Below, piece by piece: positions 1-8,760 of a stretch of DNA of 64,000 nucleotides (the stretch's first letter is position 1; each line of letters begins with the position of its first letter). The DNA comes from Cesiribacter sp. SM1 (GTDB lineage Bacteria > Bacteroidota > Bacteroidia > Cytophagales > Cyclobacteriaceae): positions 1 to 64,000 of the forward strand of contig NZ_JAHXBU010000039.1 in NCBI RefSeq assembly GCF_020178975.1, in the 5' to 3' direction. The notes beneath the pieces were generated by a model. It worked only from the letters and a program-made list of their open reading frames with translations, searched no databases and was not told where the DNA came from. A program made the translations under genes and the position numbers.

Positions 1-416
1 AGCCTTTAGCAGGAGATCATTTCTTTGTCACTGCCCCCCAGGTAAACACTCTTTACTTCGAGTATATGCTTCAGGAGTTCAGCCAGCATGAGCCAGAGGT
101 ATTCAAGATCATCTTCTTAGACAAAGCAGGCTACCACAGAGCAAAAGAGCTAAAGGTGCCAGAGAACATCCGTCTTGTCTACTTACCTTCTTCTAACCCA
201 GAACTGAATCCGGTGGAAAGGCTCTGGGGTGACATGAAATACAAAGTAGCTTTTCACAACTTCAAAGATGAACAAGACCTGGAAGAATGGATCAAAACCA
301 CTGCTAATAGTTATCAAAAGCAGCACATAGCGTCTCTTACCGGATTCCCCTATATCAAGCATGCTGTCAAAAAAGCTTTAGCTGCTATTGAATGAGCTTC
401 ATACTAATTGGTATAA
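1..416 (+). mobile_element. IS630-family insertion sequence, right part only
   Basis: The element enters from beyond the left edge of the window. It holds the C-terminal part of an IS630-type transposase. Just after the stop codon is the imperfect palindrome TACTAATTGGTATAA at 402-416, a plausible right terminal repeat ending at a TA, which is the target dinucleotide of this family. The next bases already belong to a different, decayed transposase. The exact right end is inferred because the left end is not visible. Confidence 0.7.
3..395 (+). CDS. IS630-family transposase, C-terminal part (5' end outside window)
   Basis: The reading frame is open to the first codon of the window, so this is a partial gene. 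The protein is the C-terminal half of a DDE endonuclease. The second catalytic Asp lies in the motif IIFLDKAGYH and the final Glu in NPELNPVERLWGDMK, the standard IS630/Tc1-mariner signature. No stop or frameshift interrupts what is visible, so the copy could be active if its left part is intact. It ends with TGA at 393-395, followed by a probable terminal repeat and the remains of an IS982 gene. Confidence 0.9.
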   Translation, partial: PLAGDHFFVTAPQVNTLYFEYMLQEFSQHEPEVFKIIFLDKAGYHRAKELKVPENIRLVYLPSSNPELNPVERLWGDMKYKVAFHNFKDEQDLEEWIKTTANSYQKQHIASLTGFPYIKHAVKKALAAIE

Positions 417-638
417 CATGAAAAACAATACTGCTATTGCTTGAGGATAAGCTCAAGCTTAGAAAAGATCTGTTGTTGAATCAGTCAATGATAGCTTAAC
501 ATCTGTCTTTGATCGGAACACAACCGTCACAAAAGTGCAGTCAATGCCATGGCTCATATGCTTGCAGCTTTAACTGCTTATTGTTTCTATGACAGCAAAC
601 CTTCTTTTTTTACCTGTAAATCAGCGCTTAATGACTAA
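417..638 (+). pseudogene. IS982-family transposase C-terminal remnant, frameshifted
   Basis: Translating in shifting frames recovers the end of an IS982 transposase. One frame gives LLLLEDKLKLRK (about 425-463). The next gives KRSVVESVND (about 462-500), containing the final catalytic Glu. A third gives EHNRHKSAVNAMAHMLAAL then TAYC (about 514-585), ending at TAA 636-638. Family members read roughly DKLLLRKRSIIESVNDQLKN, then IEHSRHRS, then NLLAALIAYC. At least two frameshifts break the gene and its 5' part is missing because the IS630 element lies directly upstream. This is by-eye alignment to remembered family sequence. Confidence 0.7.
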
Positions 639-660
639 AAACAAGCTTTTACTCGCTGCA

Positions 661-684
661 TAATCCATAATTCACGTTAGTTTA
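661..684 (+). repeat. Terminal motif shared with the dispersed MITE-like repeat
   Basis: On the minus strand this reads inward as AACGTGAATTATGGATTA. The same motif, with few changes, forms the ends of the two longer repeats at 29887-30087 and 48709-48925. It lies about 25-45 nt past the stop of the IS982 remnant, where a right inverted repeat would be expected. Confidence 0.5.
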
Positions 685-733
685 AGCTACCAATAGATTT
701 AAAAAGAATCCAGTTTTTCTTATGACACAACAA

Positions 734-762
734 AAAGGCCCGGAATTACTAACCGGGCCTTT
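734..762 (-). terminator. Rho-independent terminator of the T9SS protein gene
   Basis: Perfect 10-bp stem (AAAGGCCCGG at 734-743 with CCGGGCCTTT at 753-762) and a 9-nt loop. It is followed on the minus strand by a T-rich run and lies 30 nt past the stop codon at 792. Confidence 0.85.
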
Positions 763-791
763 GAAGATAGCTTTCAAGGTAATCAATTTTC

Positions 792-3700
792 TTACAGCTT
801 TTGAAGCTTAAGGGTAACTGCTGCTTTACCCTGCTGCTGTATTCTGATAAAATACAAGCCTGCTGGTTGCTCCTCAAGATTTACCTGATAGCTGTCCGCT
901 GCCATGGCTTGTCTGATGATACGTCCAGTGAGATCCATGACTGTAATCTGGGCACTGGCACCTCTCTCCAGTTCAAGCATAGTGCTGTTTGTAGTTGGGT
1001 TTGGATACAGCAGGATGTTATGTGCTTCCGGGTCAGAAATACCCGTCACAGCACTGATGATAAGCATTGCACTGGTCTCTCCTGTATAGTTATCATCCAC
1101 AATTACGGCCCTTACGGCATATTCTCCGACCGCGGCGGGGACTGTAACAACACCGTTATAACTAACGCTTATATCCAAACCAGCCGGGTTGGTAGATACT
1201 GACACAGGTCTCTGCTCTCCATTAAACTCCTGATTTAGTCCGGAGATGGTTACCGTGGCTGCCGCTTTATTGATGGTTAATTCCATTTCTGCAGACGCTG
1301 CAGCATAATACTCATCAGCTGCTACACTGGCTCTTAACCTTACCTTTCCTGACTTCAATACTGATACGACACTATTACCTGTTCCTGAAAGCGTTACATC
1401 ACCCGGATAAGCTGCAGTCAGCTCTTCCGCAACCTGGTAGGTGATGGATCCTACAGTACTGCTGCTGGCATTCAGTGTAAAGTTTTCGGTGCTGTATGTT
1501 CTGTTTTCATTGTGGAAGCTAAGCTGTGGTGTTGCTTTGGTAGCCACAATACTAACAGAAACTGCGGGTCCTTCACCACAGGCACTGATGGCTTTTACCG
1601 TAATGTTGCCACTGGCGGAACCACTGGTAGCCTTCAGGCTGATCTGTGGCGTATTCTGTCCTGACACTATCTCAAAGCCCCCAGGAACTGTCCAGATATA
1701 GCCTGAAGCAGCGGGGATCTCATTGATAGCAAAACTGGCAATGGAGTTGTATGCGATGCTGCTGGTCCAGTTACCGGAAGCTACAGGAGTCAGCACATTC
1801 ACTACGTTTACCGTAGCAGTAGCCGTTGAGCTGTTGCCAGAGGCATCTGTTACAGTTAGCGTAACAGGGTTAGCACCTATGTTCTGGCAGCTAAAGCTGG
1901 TTTTATCCAGGCGCATAGAAGCAATGCGGCAGTTATCGGCAGAGCCATTATTTACCGCTTCGGGTGTAAGCATGGCAAGACCAAAGACATCAAGGGCTAG
2001 CGTGATGTTTTTGGCGATGGCTACCGGGGCTACTTTTTCTTCTACGGTTACAGTGCCTGTTGCCGTGCTACTGTTGCCAGCGGCATCGGTCACCCTTAGG
2101 GTAACTACATTTGCTCCAACATCTGCACAACTAAAGCTGGTTTTATCCAGGCTATACAGTAGCGAAGCTGCCGGGGTACAGTTATCAGCCGATCCGCCGT
2201 TTAGCTGGGCTGCAGTAAGAGTGGTAAACTCGGCGGGGCCAAGAACAAGTACTATATTCTTTGCTACGGCTATAGGTGCCAGCTGGTCGGCAATGGTCAC
2301 GCTTACATCCTGCGTCGTAACATTACCACTGGCATCGGTTGCCAGCAACTTTACTGTTGTGTCGCCCACATCGGCACAGCCAAAGCTGGTCTTGCTCAGG
2401 CTGACATTAACCGCTCCGCATTGGTCAGTCACTGATTCAACAGCATCTGCCTCTGTTAAAGTGGCTGTACCATTCGCATTCAGGAGCAAGGTCACCTTCT
2501 TTACACTGATTGCAGGTGCGATTTTATCCTCTACGGTAACAGTAGCCAAAGCGGTGGAGGTATTGCCGGCTTCATCGGTAACGGTGAGGGTAACAGTATT
2601 GGCTCCCAGGTCTGTACAGCCGAAGTTTGTGCGACTTAGAGAGAATACAAGACTGCCTGCTGCGGTTGTATTGTCACTGCTTCCATTTTCAATATCGGCC
2701 ACTTTTAGCACAGCCATTCCCGAAGACTGCAGCCCGAGAGTGTAGTTCTTGGTTCTGGCTACAGGACTGGTAACGTCTTTAAGACGGATGCTGAAAGACT
2801 GTGGCTGGCTTGCATTGCCCTTCATGTCTGATGCAGTAAAGCTAAAGCTATCAAACCCCTGAACGTTGCTGGTGCTTACATAGCGAACCTCTCCCCTGAT
2901 CAGCTGTTGCTGTGTAAAACTGGTGATGGCAGCACCTGCATTGCTAAGCAGCTCCAGTCGGCCGTAGGCAGGCGATTTGGTAATGCTGTACGATACATCC
3001 GGGCTGCACTGATCTGCGTAGGTAAGTATGTTTGCAGTAAGCAGGCTGCTATCCAACTGGTCAAGCTCCATGCCCCTATTGGAAACTGCCGTAGGAGCCA
3101 GTTCATCGACCACATATACGTATGTAAAACCTATGGATTTATTGCCTGCCTCATCTTCAACAGTAAAAGTAACTCTATTTGTTGGCGCAAACGCTTTGAC
3201 GGTAGTTCTGTATTGTTTGACCGCCTCACTAAATGCTACATAAATCACTCCATCTTCGGAAATAGCCAGTTGGGCATTATCGGCATAATCATTCGAAACG
3301 TTCTCTCCACCAACCGTTTGCCAGCTGCTGCCATCCCATTGCTGCAGCTTTACCGCATAATTACTGGCGGCATCAGTATAGGCCACATAGATCACACCAT
3401 CAGCAGAAAATGCAAGGTTAGGCGTAAAGGCAGCACCTTGAGAAACATTTTCACCGCCTACGGATTGCCAGCTGCTGCCGTTCCATCGCTTCACTTTCAG
3501 CTTAGTCCCATAAGCTTCATCCGTATAGGCCACATAAGGCACACCAGCGGGGGAAATTGCCAGGTTTATACCTTCTGCTGCACCATCGGAAAGGTTTTCT
3601 CCTCCAAGTGTTTGCCAGCTGCTGCCACTCCATTTTACCACTGTGGCCACACTGTTCCTTTCGGGATTGCTATAGATTATGTACGGCGTACCATCAGGAG

Positions 3701-6700
3701 CCACTTTCATGATATATGAGGAGACATATCCCGTAGGGATACCCTCCTGACCTAAAGACTGCCAACTGCTGCCATTCCATTTCTGCACCATCATAACTTC
3801 TCCATTGACCGACCAGGTAATAAAGGAGACGAACATGATACCATCTGCCGAAAACGTAAGGCCATGTCCAAAGCTACCTTCATCCGGTATGCCTTCTCCT
3901 CCAAAAAACTCCCAGTTGCTCCCATTCCATTGCAGCACCTTCAGCATAGATGCCTGTTCGTCCCGATACACAATATAAGGAGTACCATCAGGAGAAAGTG
4001 CTAGATGATGGATATTGGTCCACCCGACAGGAACACCGGCTCCTCCCAGTAATTCCCAGCTACTCCCGTTCCACTTCACTAACTTAGTAGTACCATCCAA
4101 ATCATTGTAATAAAGATAGGGAGTGCCGTCCGGTGCAATACTCATGCCCTGATTAGTCGCATACGACTGAGAAACACCGGCTGGGCCCAGCCTCTTCCAG
4201 GTGTTGGTCACCTCGAGGTCAGCACAGTTAAAACTGGTTTTACTCAGGCTGTATTTCAGATTAGCGGTGCTGCTGTAGTTATCGCTGCTGCCATCATTTA
4301 CGTCATCCGGACTAAGTGTGGCTGTACCACTGGCATCCAGCACAACTTCAACTGCCTGCATAAACCGGGCAGCTGGCGCTACACCCTCTACTACCATTAC
4401 TTGGGCCGTGCCGCTGTTGATGTTGCCATACATATCTTCCACCCAAAGGGTAACTGTATGCTGTTGCCCCAAATCGGCCACGGTGTAGCTTGTTTTTCCC
4501 TCCAGGCTGTAGCGCAGGCCGTCCCCCAAATAGTAGCAGTTATCGTACGTACCAATATCGAGCATTTCAGGTGTCAGTGTTGCTTCTCCCCTGGCATTCA
4601 GGCGTACGACTACATCCTTTACCGCTACCACAGGTGCTTTGGTATCTCTAATGTAAACTAAGGTACTGGCAGTGGCTTTATTTCCAGCCTCATCCTCTAC
4701 GGTAACTGTAATACGGTTGCTCTGGTAAACTTTTTGTACAGAAGCTCTGTAGTCAGAACTCCAGCCTGGAACAGCAATGTGCGGAATTCCATCCGGGGCT
4801 ATTGCTAAACTTTGCGTGTATAGCTGTCCGCTATAAAGAGGACTCCCGCCACCAACTATCTGCCAGCCGCTACCGTTCCATTTTTGAATAAGAGCAGCAG
4901 ATGCCAAGTGAGGTGTACCATCCGGAGACACGGCCAGGCTATGCCCCCACCCTCCTTCCAGAACTCCATCTCCCAGCATATTCCAGCTGCTACTATTCCA
5001 TTTCACCACGGTAACATTGCCGTTTGTGTCCTCGAAAGAGAGGTAAAGGGTGCCATTTGAGGCAATAGCCAGGGCTGCATTTGACGACTCATGAGAGGAA
5101 GCTCCCGCTCCGCTTATAACTGCCCAACTGCTGCCATTCCATTTTAGTACCGATACTCTATTTCCATTGTTGTAATCTACAAATGCTAAATAAGGTATGC
5201 CATCAGGGGCCACCGCCAGAGACCTTAAGCCAAGGTTACCGGCATACGGGCTCATGTTACCCACCGCTACCCAATTGCTACCATTCCAACTCTTTACACT
5301 TATGCTACCATTATTATCTGATTGGGCTATATAGGGTGTGCCATCAGGTGCAAATGCTAAGCTGGTTATACTGCCTGAGCCTGCGTTATTTATTAAATAT
5401 TGCCAGCTGCTGCCATTCCATCTGGCCACACCCCACTCAGCCGCATAATGAAGCGTACCATCAGGGGAAAATACAATGCTATGATTGTAACCTGATAACT
5501 CTGATCCTCCCAGGGGTTCCCAGCTGCTACCATTCCATTTCGCTATGGATGGCACATAATTATTCACCTCATCCAGATAAGCCAGGTAAGGAGTTCCTTC
5601 AGGAGAGATAGCCAAACTCAGGTTATGGGTATAACCTCCACTTGGAACACCTTCTTCGCCCACTTCTTGCCATCGTTCATATACATACGAATTGTAACAT
5701 TCAAATCTTGACTGGCTGAGGGTTATGCGAAGGTTATTGCTGCCGGTTACATTATCTGTGCTACCATTATCAACCTGTTCAGGCCTTAACATTACCATTC
5801 CATCATCATCTAAATCCAGGGTGATGCTGGGCACTACCCTGGCTCCAGGAGCAATCTGGTCATAATCTAATGCCGTAGCACCTGTAACTTTTCTGATCCT
5901 GTGGTTAGAGGCATCGGCGATAAATATGTTATCCGATGCATCTGCCTCCACGCCAAAAGGAAGGTTTAGTAGGGCCTTAGTGGCAGTGCCACCATCGCCG
6001 CCAAAACCCTTTTCTCCTGTACCTGCCACGGTTGTAATCCTTCCGGAGACAGCTACCTTTCTGATTCTGTTATTGTAAGTGTCGGCCACGTAAAGAATCC
6101 CTGAAGCATTTACCGTCACTCCGCATGGCTCATTAAGTCTTGCATGTACTGCAGCACCACTATCGCCACCATAGCCCTTTTCTCCCGTACCAGCTACAGT
6201 TGTGATAGTACCTGCAGTACTGATCTTCCGGATCCGGTTGTTTAAACGGTCTGCCAGATAAATGTTGCCCGATGCATCGATGGCAATGTTATATGGATGA
6301 TTTAACTGGGCATTTACAGCAGCCCCTCCATCGCCACTAAAACCTGCCATACCTGTACCGGCAATGGTAGTGATTGTTTCGTTAGTGGCTACTTTTCTGA
6401 TTCTATGGTTAAGCCGATCCGCAATATATATGTTGCCGGCTGCATCGGCAGCTACACCGTAAGGCTGGTTTAAATGAGCCTGAACAGCAGCCACGCCGTC
6501 ACCGCCAAATCCTGCTACCCCCGTACCCGCTATAGTGGTAATGGTACCTGCAGTATTGATTTTTCTGATCCGGTGATTTGAACGATCGGCAATGTAAATA
6601 TTGCCCGCTCCATCGATCGTTACATCTACCGGGTAATTCAATTGTGCTCTGATAGCTGCACCACCGTCGCCGCTAAAGCCCGCTACTCCCGTACCTGCAA

Positions 6701-8156
6701 TGGTAGTAATGGTACCATTAGGGCTAATTTTTCTAATCCTGTGGTTGGCAAAATCTGCCACATACATATTACCGTAAACATCTTTTGCAAGACTACCCGG
6801 ATTGTACATCTGGGCGGTGATTGCCGGCCCATTATCTCCGCTGTACCCTCTGGCACTACTTCCGGCTACAGTAGTAATGATTCCGTCAGTATGTATCTTA
6901 CGGATTCTGTCATTTTGAAAATCTGCTACATAGATACTACCAGCCGCATCAACTGAAACACTAGCTGTATAGCCAACGGTAGCATTTGTAGCCAGTCCGC
7001 CATCGCCACTAAAACCTGCTACGCCAGTACCGGCAATGGTGGTAATGATGCCGGCTTTATTTAACTTCCTTATCCTGTAGTTACTTCTGTCACTTATATA
7101 AAGGTTGCCTGCAGCATCTGTTGCAAGGTCATCAGCATAGTTTAGCTGTGCCTTGGTAGCGGCACCCCCATCGCCGCTAAAGCCTGCTACGCCAGTACCG
7201 GCAATGGTAGTAATGGTACCGTTGGTGCTTATTTTTCTGATACGGTGATTCCCATAATCTGCTACATAAAGGTTTCCTGTAGCATCCAATGCCAGGCCAC
7301 CGGGATAGTAGAATTCCGCCTCTAGCGCAGCACCACCATCTCCAGAAAAACCAATATCTCCTGTGCCGGCAATGGTAGTAATCCTGCCACTGGTATCTAC
7401 TTTCCTGATTCGGTGGTTGCCTTCATCAGAGACATATAGGTTACCAGATCCATCCACTGCTATGCTGTAGGGGGTATTTAACTGTGCATCAACAGCGGCA
7501 CCGCCATCACCACTAAAACCGGCCACTCCCTTGCCCGCAACTGTAGTGATTGTCCCATCGGTGCTTAGCTTCCGGATACGGTGGTTGCGATATTCAGCAA
7601 TGTACAGGTTACCGGTACCATCAAGTGTAAGACTGATTGGTCCATTTAACATGGCATCGCTCCCCCGACCTCCGTCTCCGGAATAACCTGCTTCACCTGT
7701 ACCTGCTATGGTGGTGATCTTACCGGCCACGTCGACCTTCCTGATCCTGTGGTTGTAATAATCTGCAATGTACAGGTTACCAGAAGCATCAGTTGCAATC
7801 CCATAGGGATTATATAATTGCGCATTCACGGCTGCACCTCCATCGCCTCCAGTACCACTATATCCCATAACCCCTGTACCAGCAATGGTGGTGATTGTTT
7901 GTGCCCATGACTCCTGGATTAAGGGCAACAACAGGCATAGCAAGATTAATAAGCTATGCTTGTGCAGATTATGTGCGTGCTGTTTTGGTAATCTTTCAGC
8001 TAATTCTCCCGAGCTAATAGTCTCAGTGGGCAGAGAAGAATCTACATTCACAAGACTTATACCCTTTGTCTGGTAACTAGCATTTACCAAAGCAGCATGA
8101 GCAAGTATATTGCCTGCATCTGCCTCATCAAATTGTTTGCTGTAAATATGTTTCAT
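792..8156 (-). CDS. Giant secreted T9SS protein with NHL, HYR-like and W-N-G-S-S-W repeats
   Basis: This 2454-residue protein is probably exported by Sec and then anchored or released by type IX secretion. Residues 1-67 form a polar extension. A hydrophobic signal segment follows, with likely cleavage after SWAQ at residue 86. Residues 87-760 hold twelve NHL repeats of about 56 residues, each ending near NHRIRK. Then come seven HYR-like Ig-type domains (TVTDEAGN-like strand), two W-N-G-S-S-W repeat blocks (about 824-1145 and 1314-1655), a cadherin-like domain (1682-1795), a PKD-like region (about 2122-2199) and two MBG-like domains. The end is a type A sorting domain with LLYPNPTTN, GLYFIRIQ and a basic tail. 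Both W-N-G-S-S-W blocks sit inside an HYR-like domain. No enzyme motif is visible, so adhesion or glycan/protein binding is the best inference. The ATG is used because no later Met precedes the signal segment. Confidence 0.9.
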   Translation of the reverse strand: MKHIYSKQFDEADAGNILAHAALVNASYQTKGISLVNVDSSLPTETISSGELAERLPKQHAHNLHKHSLLILLCLLLPLIQESWAQTITTIAGTGVMGYSGTGGDGGAAVNAQLYNPYGIATDASGNLYIADYYNHRIRKVDVAGKITTIAGTGEAGYSGDGGRGSDAMLNGPISLTLDGTGNLYIAEYRNHRIRKLSTDGTITTVAGKGVAGFSGDGGAAVDAQLNTPYSIAVDGSGNLYVSDEGNHRIRKVDTSGRITTIAGTGDIGFSGDGGAALEAEFYYPGGLALDATGNLYVADYGNHRIRKISTNGTITTIAGTGVAGFSGDGGAATKAQLNYADDLATDAAGNLYISDRSNYRIRKLNKAGIITTIAGTGVAGFSGDGGLATNATVGYTASVSVDAAGSIYVADFQNDRIRKIHTDGIITTVAGSSARGYSGDNGPAITAQMYNPGSLAKDVYGNMYVADFANHRIRKISPNGTITTIAGTGVAGFSGDGGAAIRAQLNYPVDVTIDGAGNIYIADRSNHRIRKINTAGTITTIAGTGVAGFGGDGVAAVQAHLNQPYGVAADAAGNIYIADRLNHRIRKVATNETITTIAGTGMAGFSGDGGAAVNAQLNHPYNIAIDASGNIYLADRLNNRIRKISTAGTITTVAGTGEKGYGGDSGAAVHARLNEPCGVTVNASGILYVADTYNNRIRKVAVSGRITTVAGTGEKGFGGDGGTATKALLNLPFGVEADASDNIFIADASNHRIRKVTGATALDYDQIAPGARVVPSITLDLDDDGMVMLRPEQVDNGSTDNVTGSNNLRITLSQSRFECYNSYVYERWQEVGEEGVPSGGYTHNLSLAISPEGTPYLAYLDEVNNYVPSIAKWNGSSWEPLGGSELSGYNHSIVFSPDGTLHYAAEWGVARWNGSSWQYLINNAGSGSITSLAFAPDGTPYIAQSDNNGSISVKSWNGSNWVAVGNMSPYAGNLGLRSLAVAPDGIPYLAFVDYNNGNRVSVLKWNGSSWAVISGAGASSHESSNAALAIASNGTLYLSFEDTNGNVTVVKWNSSSWNMLGDGVLEGGWGHSLAVSPDGTPHLASAALIQKWNGSGWQIVGGGSPLYSGQLYTQSLAIAPDGIPHIAVPGWSSDYRASVQKVYQSNRITVTVEDEAGNKATASTLVYIRDTKAPVVAVKDVVVRLNARGEATLTPEMLDIGTYDNCYYLGDGLRYSLEGKTSYTVADLGQQHTVTLWVEDMYGNINSGTAQVMVVEGVAPAARFMQAVEVVLDASGTATLSPDDVNDGSSDNYSSTANLKYSLSKTSFNCADLEVTNTWKRLGPAGVSQSYATNQGMSIAPDGTPYLYYNDLDGTTKLVKWNGSSWELLGGAGVPVGWTNIHHLALSPDGTPYIVYRDEQASMLKVLQWNGSNWEFFGGEGIPDEGSFGHGLTFSADGIMFVSFITWSVNGEVMMVQKWNGSSWQSLGQEGIPTGYVSSYIMKVAPDGTPYIIYSNPERNSVATVVKWSGSSWQTLGGENLSDGAAEGINLAISPAGVPYVAYTDEAYGTKLKVKRWNGSSWQSVGGENVSQGAAFTPNLAFSADGVIYVAYTDAASNYAVKLQQWDGSSWQTVGGENVSNDYADNAQLAISEDGVIYVAFSEAVKQYRTTVKAFAPTNRVTFTVEDEAGNKSIGFTYVYVVDELAPTAVSNRGMELDQLDSSLLTANILTYADQCSPDVSYSITKSPAYGRLELLSNAGAAITSFTQQQLIRGEVRYVSTSNVQGFDSFSFTASDMKGNASQPQSFSIRLKDVTSPVARTKNYTLGLQSSGMAVLKVADIENGSSDNTTAAGSLVFSLSRTNFGCTDLGANTVTLTVTDEAGNTSTALATVTVEDKIAPAISVKKVTLLLNANGTATLTEADAVESVTDQCGAVNVSLSKTSFGCADVGDTTVKLLATDASGNVTTQDVSVTIADQLAPIAVAKNIVLVLGPAEFTTLTAAQLNGGSADNCTPAASLLYSLDKTSFSCADVGANVVTLRVTDAAGNSSTATGTVTVEEKVAPVAIAKNITLALDVFGLAMLTPEAVNNGSADNCRIASMRLDKTSFSCQNIGANPVTLTVTDASGNSSTATATVNVVNVLTPVASGNWTSSIAYNSIASFAINEIPAASGYIWTVPGGFEIVSGQNTPQISLKATSGSASGNITVKAISACGEGPAVSVSIVATKATPQLSFHNENRTYSTENFTLNASSSTVGSITYQVAEELTAAYPGDVTLSGTGNSVVSVLKSGKVRLRASVAADEYYAAASAEMELTINKAAATVTISGLNQEFNGEQRPVSVSTNPAGLDISVSYNGVVTVPAAVGEYAVRAVIVDDNYTGETSAMLIISAVTGISDPEAHNILLYPNPTTNSTMLELERGASAQITVMDLTGRIIRQAMAADSYQVNLEEQPAGLYFIRIQQQGKAAVTLKLQKL
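5881..7900 (-). repeat. Twelve tandem NHL-repeat coding units
   Basis: The region repeats with a period of about 168 bp, matching 56-residue NHL units. Several units share long near-identical stretches at DNA level, for example around 6660-6720 and 7165-7220. This suggests recent duplication or gene conversion rather than old divergence. Confidence 0.85.
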
Positions 8157-8760
8157 AGAAGAGAAAATTCAGATACATATAGATAATCCTTCCAATTGAC
8201 CGATCATCTGTTAATAGTGCTGAATAGTTATTCTGAGCGAACAACTATTCAGGAAGTTCACTTAATATCGATTAAATGTATCTGTATTTTTCTTCATATT
8301 AGGAGGTAGAGATAAGTCTAAGATGCTGCTAAGGTCGTAGATAATGTAATATATGGTGTTTAACCTTTAACCATATCTATGTATTGTTTAGCTGCTAGCA
8401 ACAATTCCTCCGCTTAAGCACAATAATCTCCTTCTACTAGGATAATACACATTAGCATCAACTTAGCAGTCAGATAATTGGCCATCTTGATACTATTCCC
8501 CCTTAAAGGAAAGGCTCCTTCCCAAAACCTGCAGTTTCAGCCGCATGGTTTTATTACAACGTCAGTTTTTGTTACTTATTCACGCAACTTTGCGTAATAA
8601 AGGTGTACAGTTCTGGTAGGTACATGAGGAGTAGACCCCGGGGAAAATTCAGAGACCTATCAAGGCTGAATATGGCACTGAAAAAAATTATCATTAATTT
8701 ACTTGAACAAGAATACGGAGCACTTGGATGGATATTGTTTTCAAGACTCCCGTACATAAG
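8157..8760. other. 604-bp intergenic region, mostly featureless
   Basis: This AT-rich spacer lies upstream of the T9SS gene and downstream of the gamma-glutamyltransferase. It contains a 25-bp palindrome at 8576-8600. A plus-strand ORF of 46 codons (ATG 8624, TAA 8762-8764) overlaps the last bases of the opposing gene, and I cannot support it as a gene. No convincing promoter box was found. Confidence 0.5.
8576..8600. repeat. 25-bp near-perfect palindrome
   Basis: TTATTcACGCAA and TTGCGTAATAA face each other across two bases. There is no T-run, so it looks more like an operator or a short hairpin than a terminator. No adjacent gene clearly uses it. Confidence 0.45.

Noticed and set aside
1723-2745. 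Plus-strand ORF of 340 codons opposite the T9SS protein gene
   Set aside because: It is antisense to repeated HYR-like coding units. Its composition is Ala/Val/Ser-rich and it has no domain features.
5881-7900. Regular repeat that could be mistaken for a CRISPR array
   Set aside because: The repeats are translated NHL units of 168 bp with no unique spacers.
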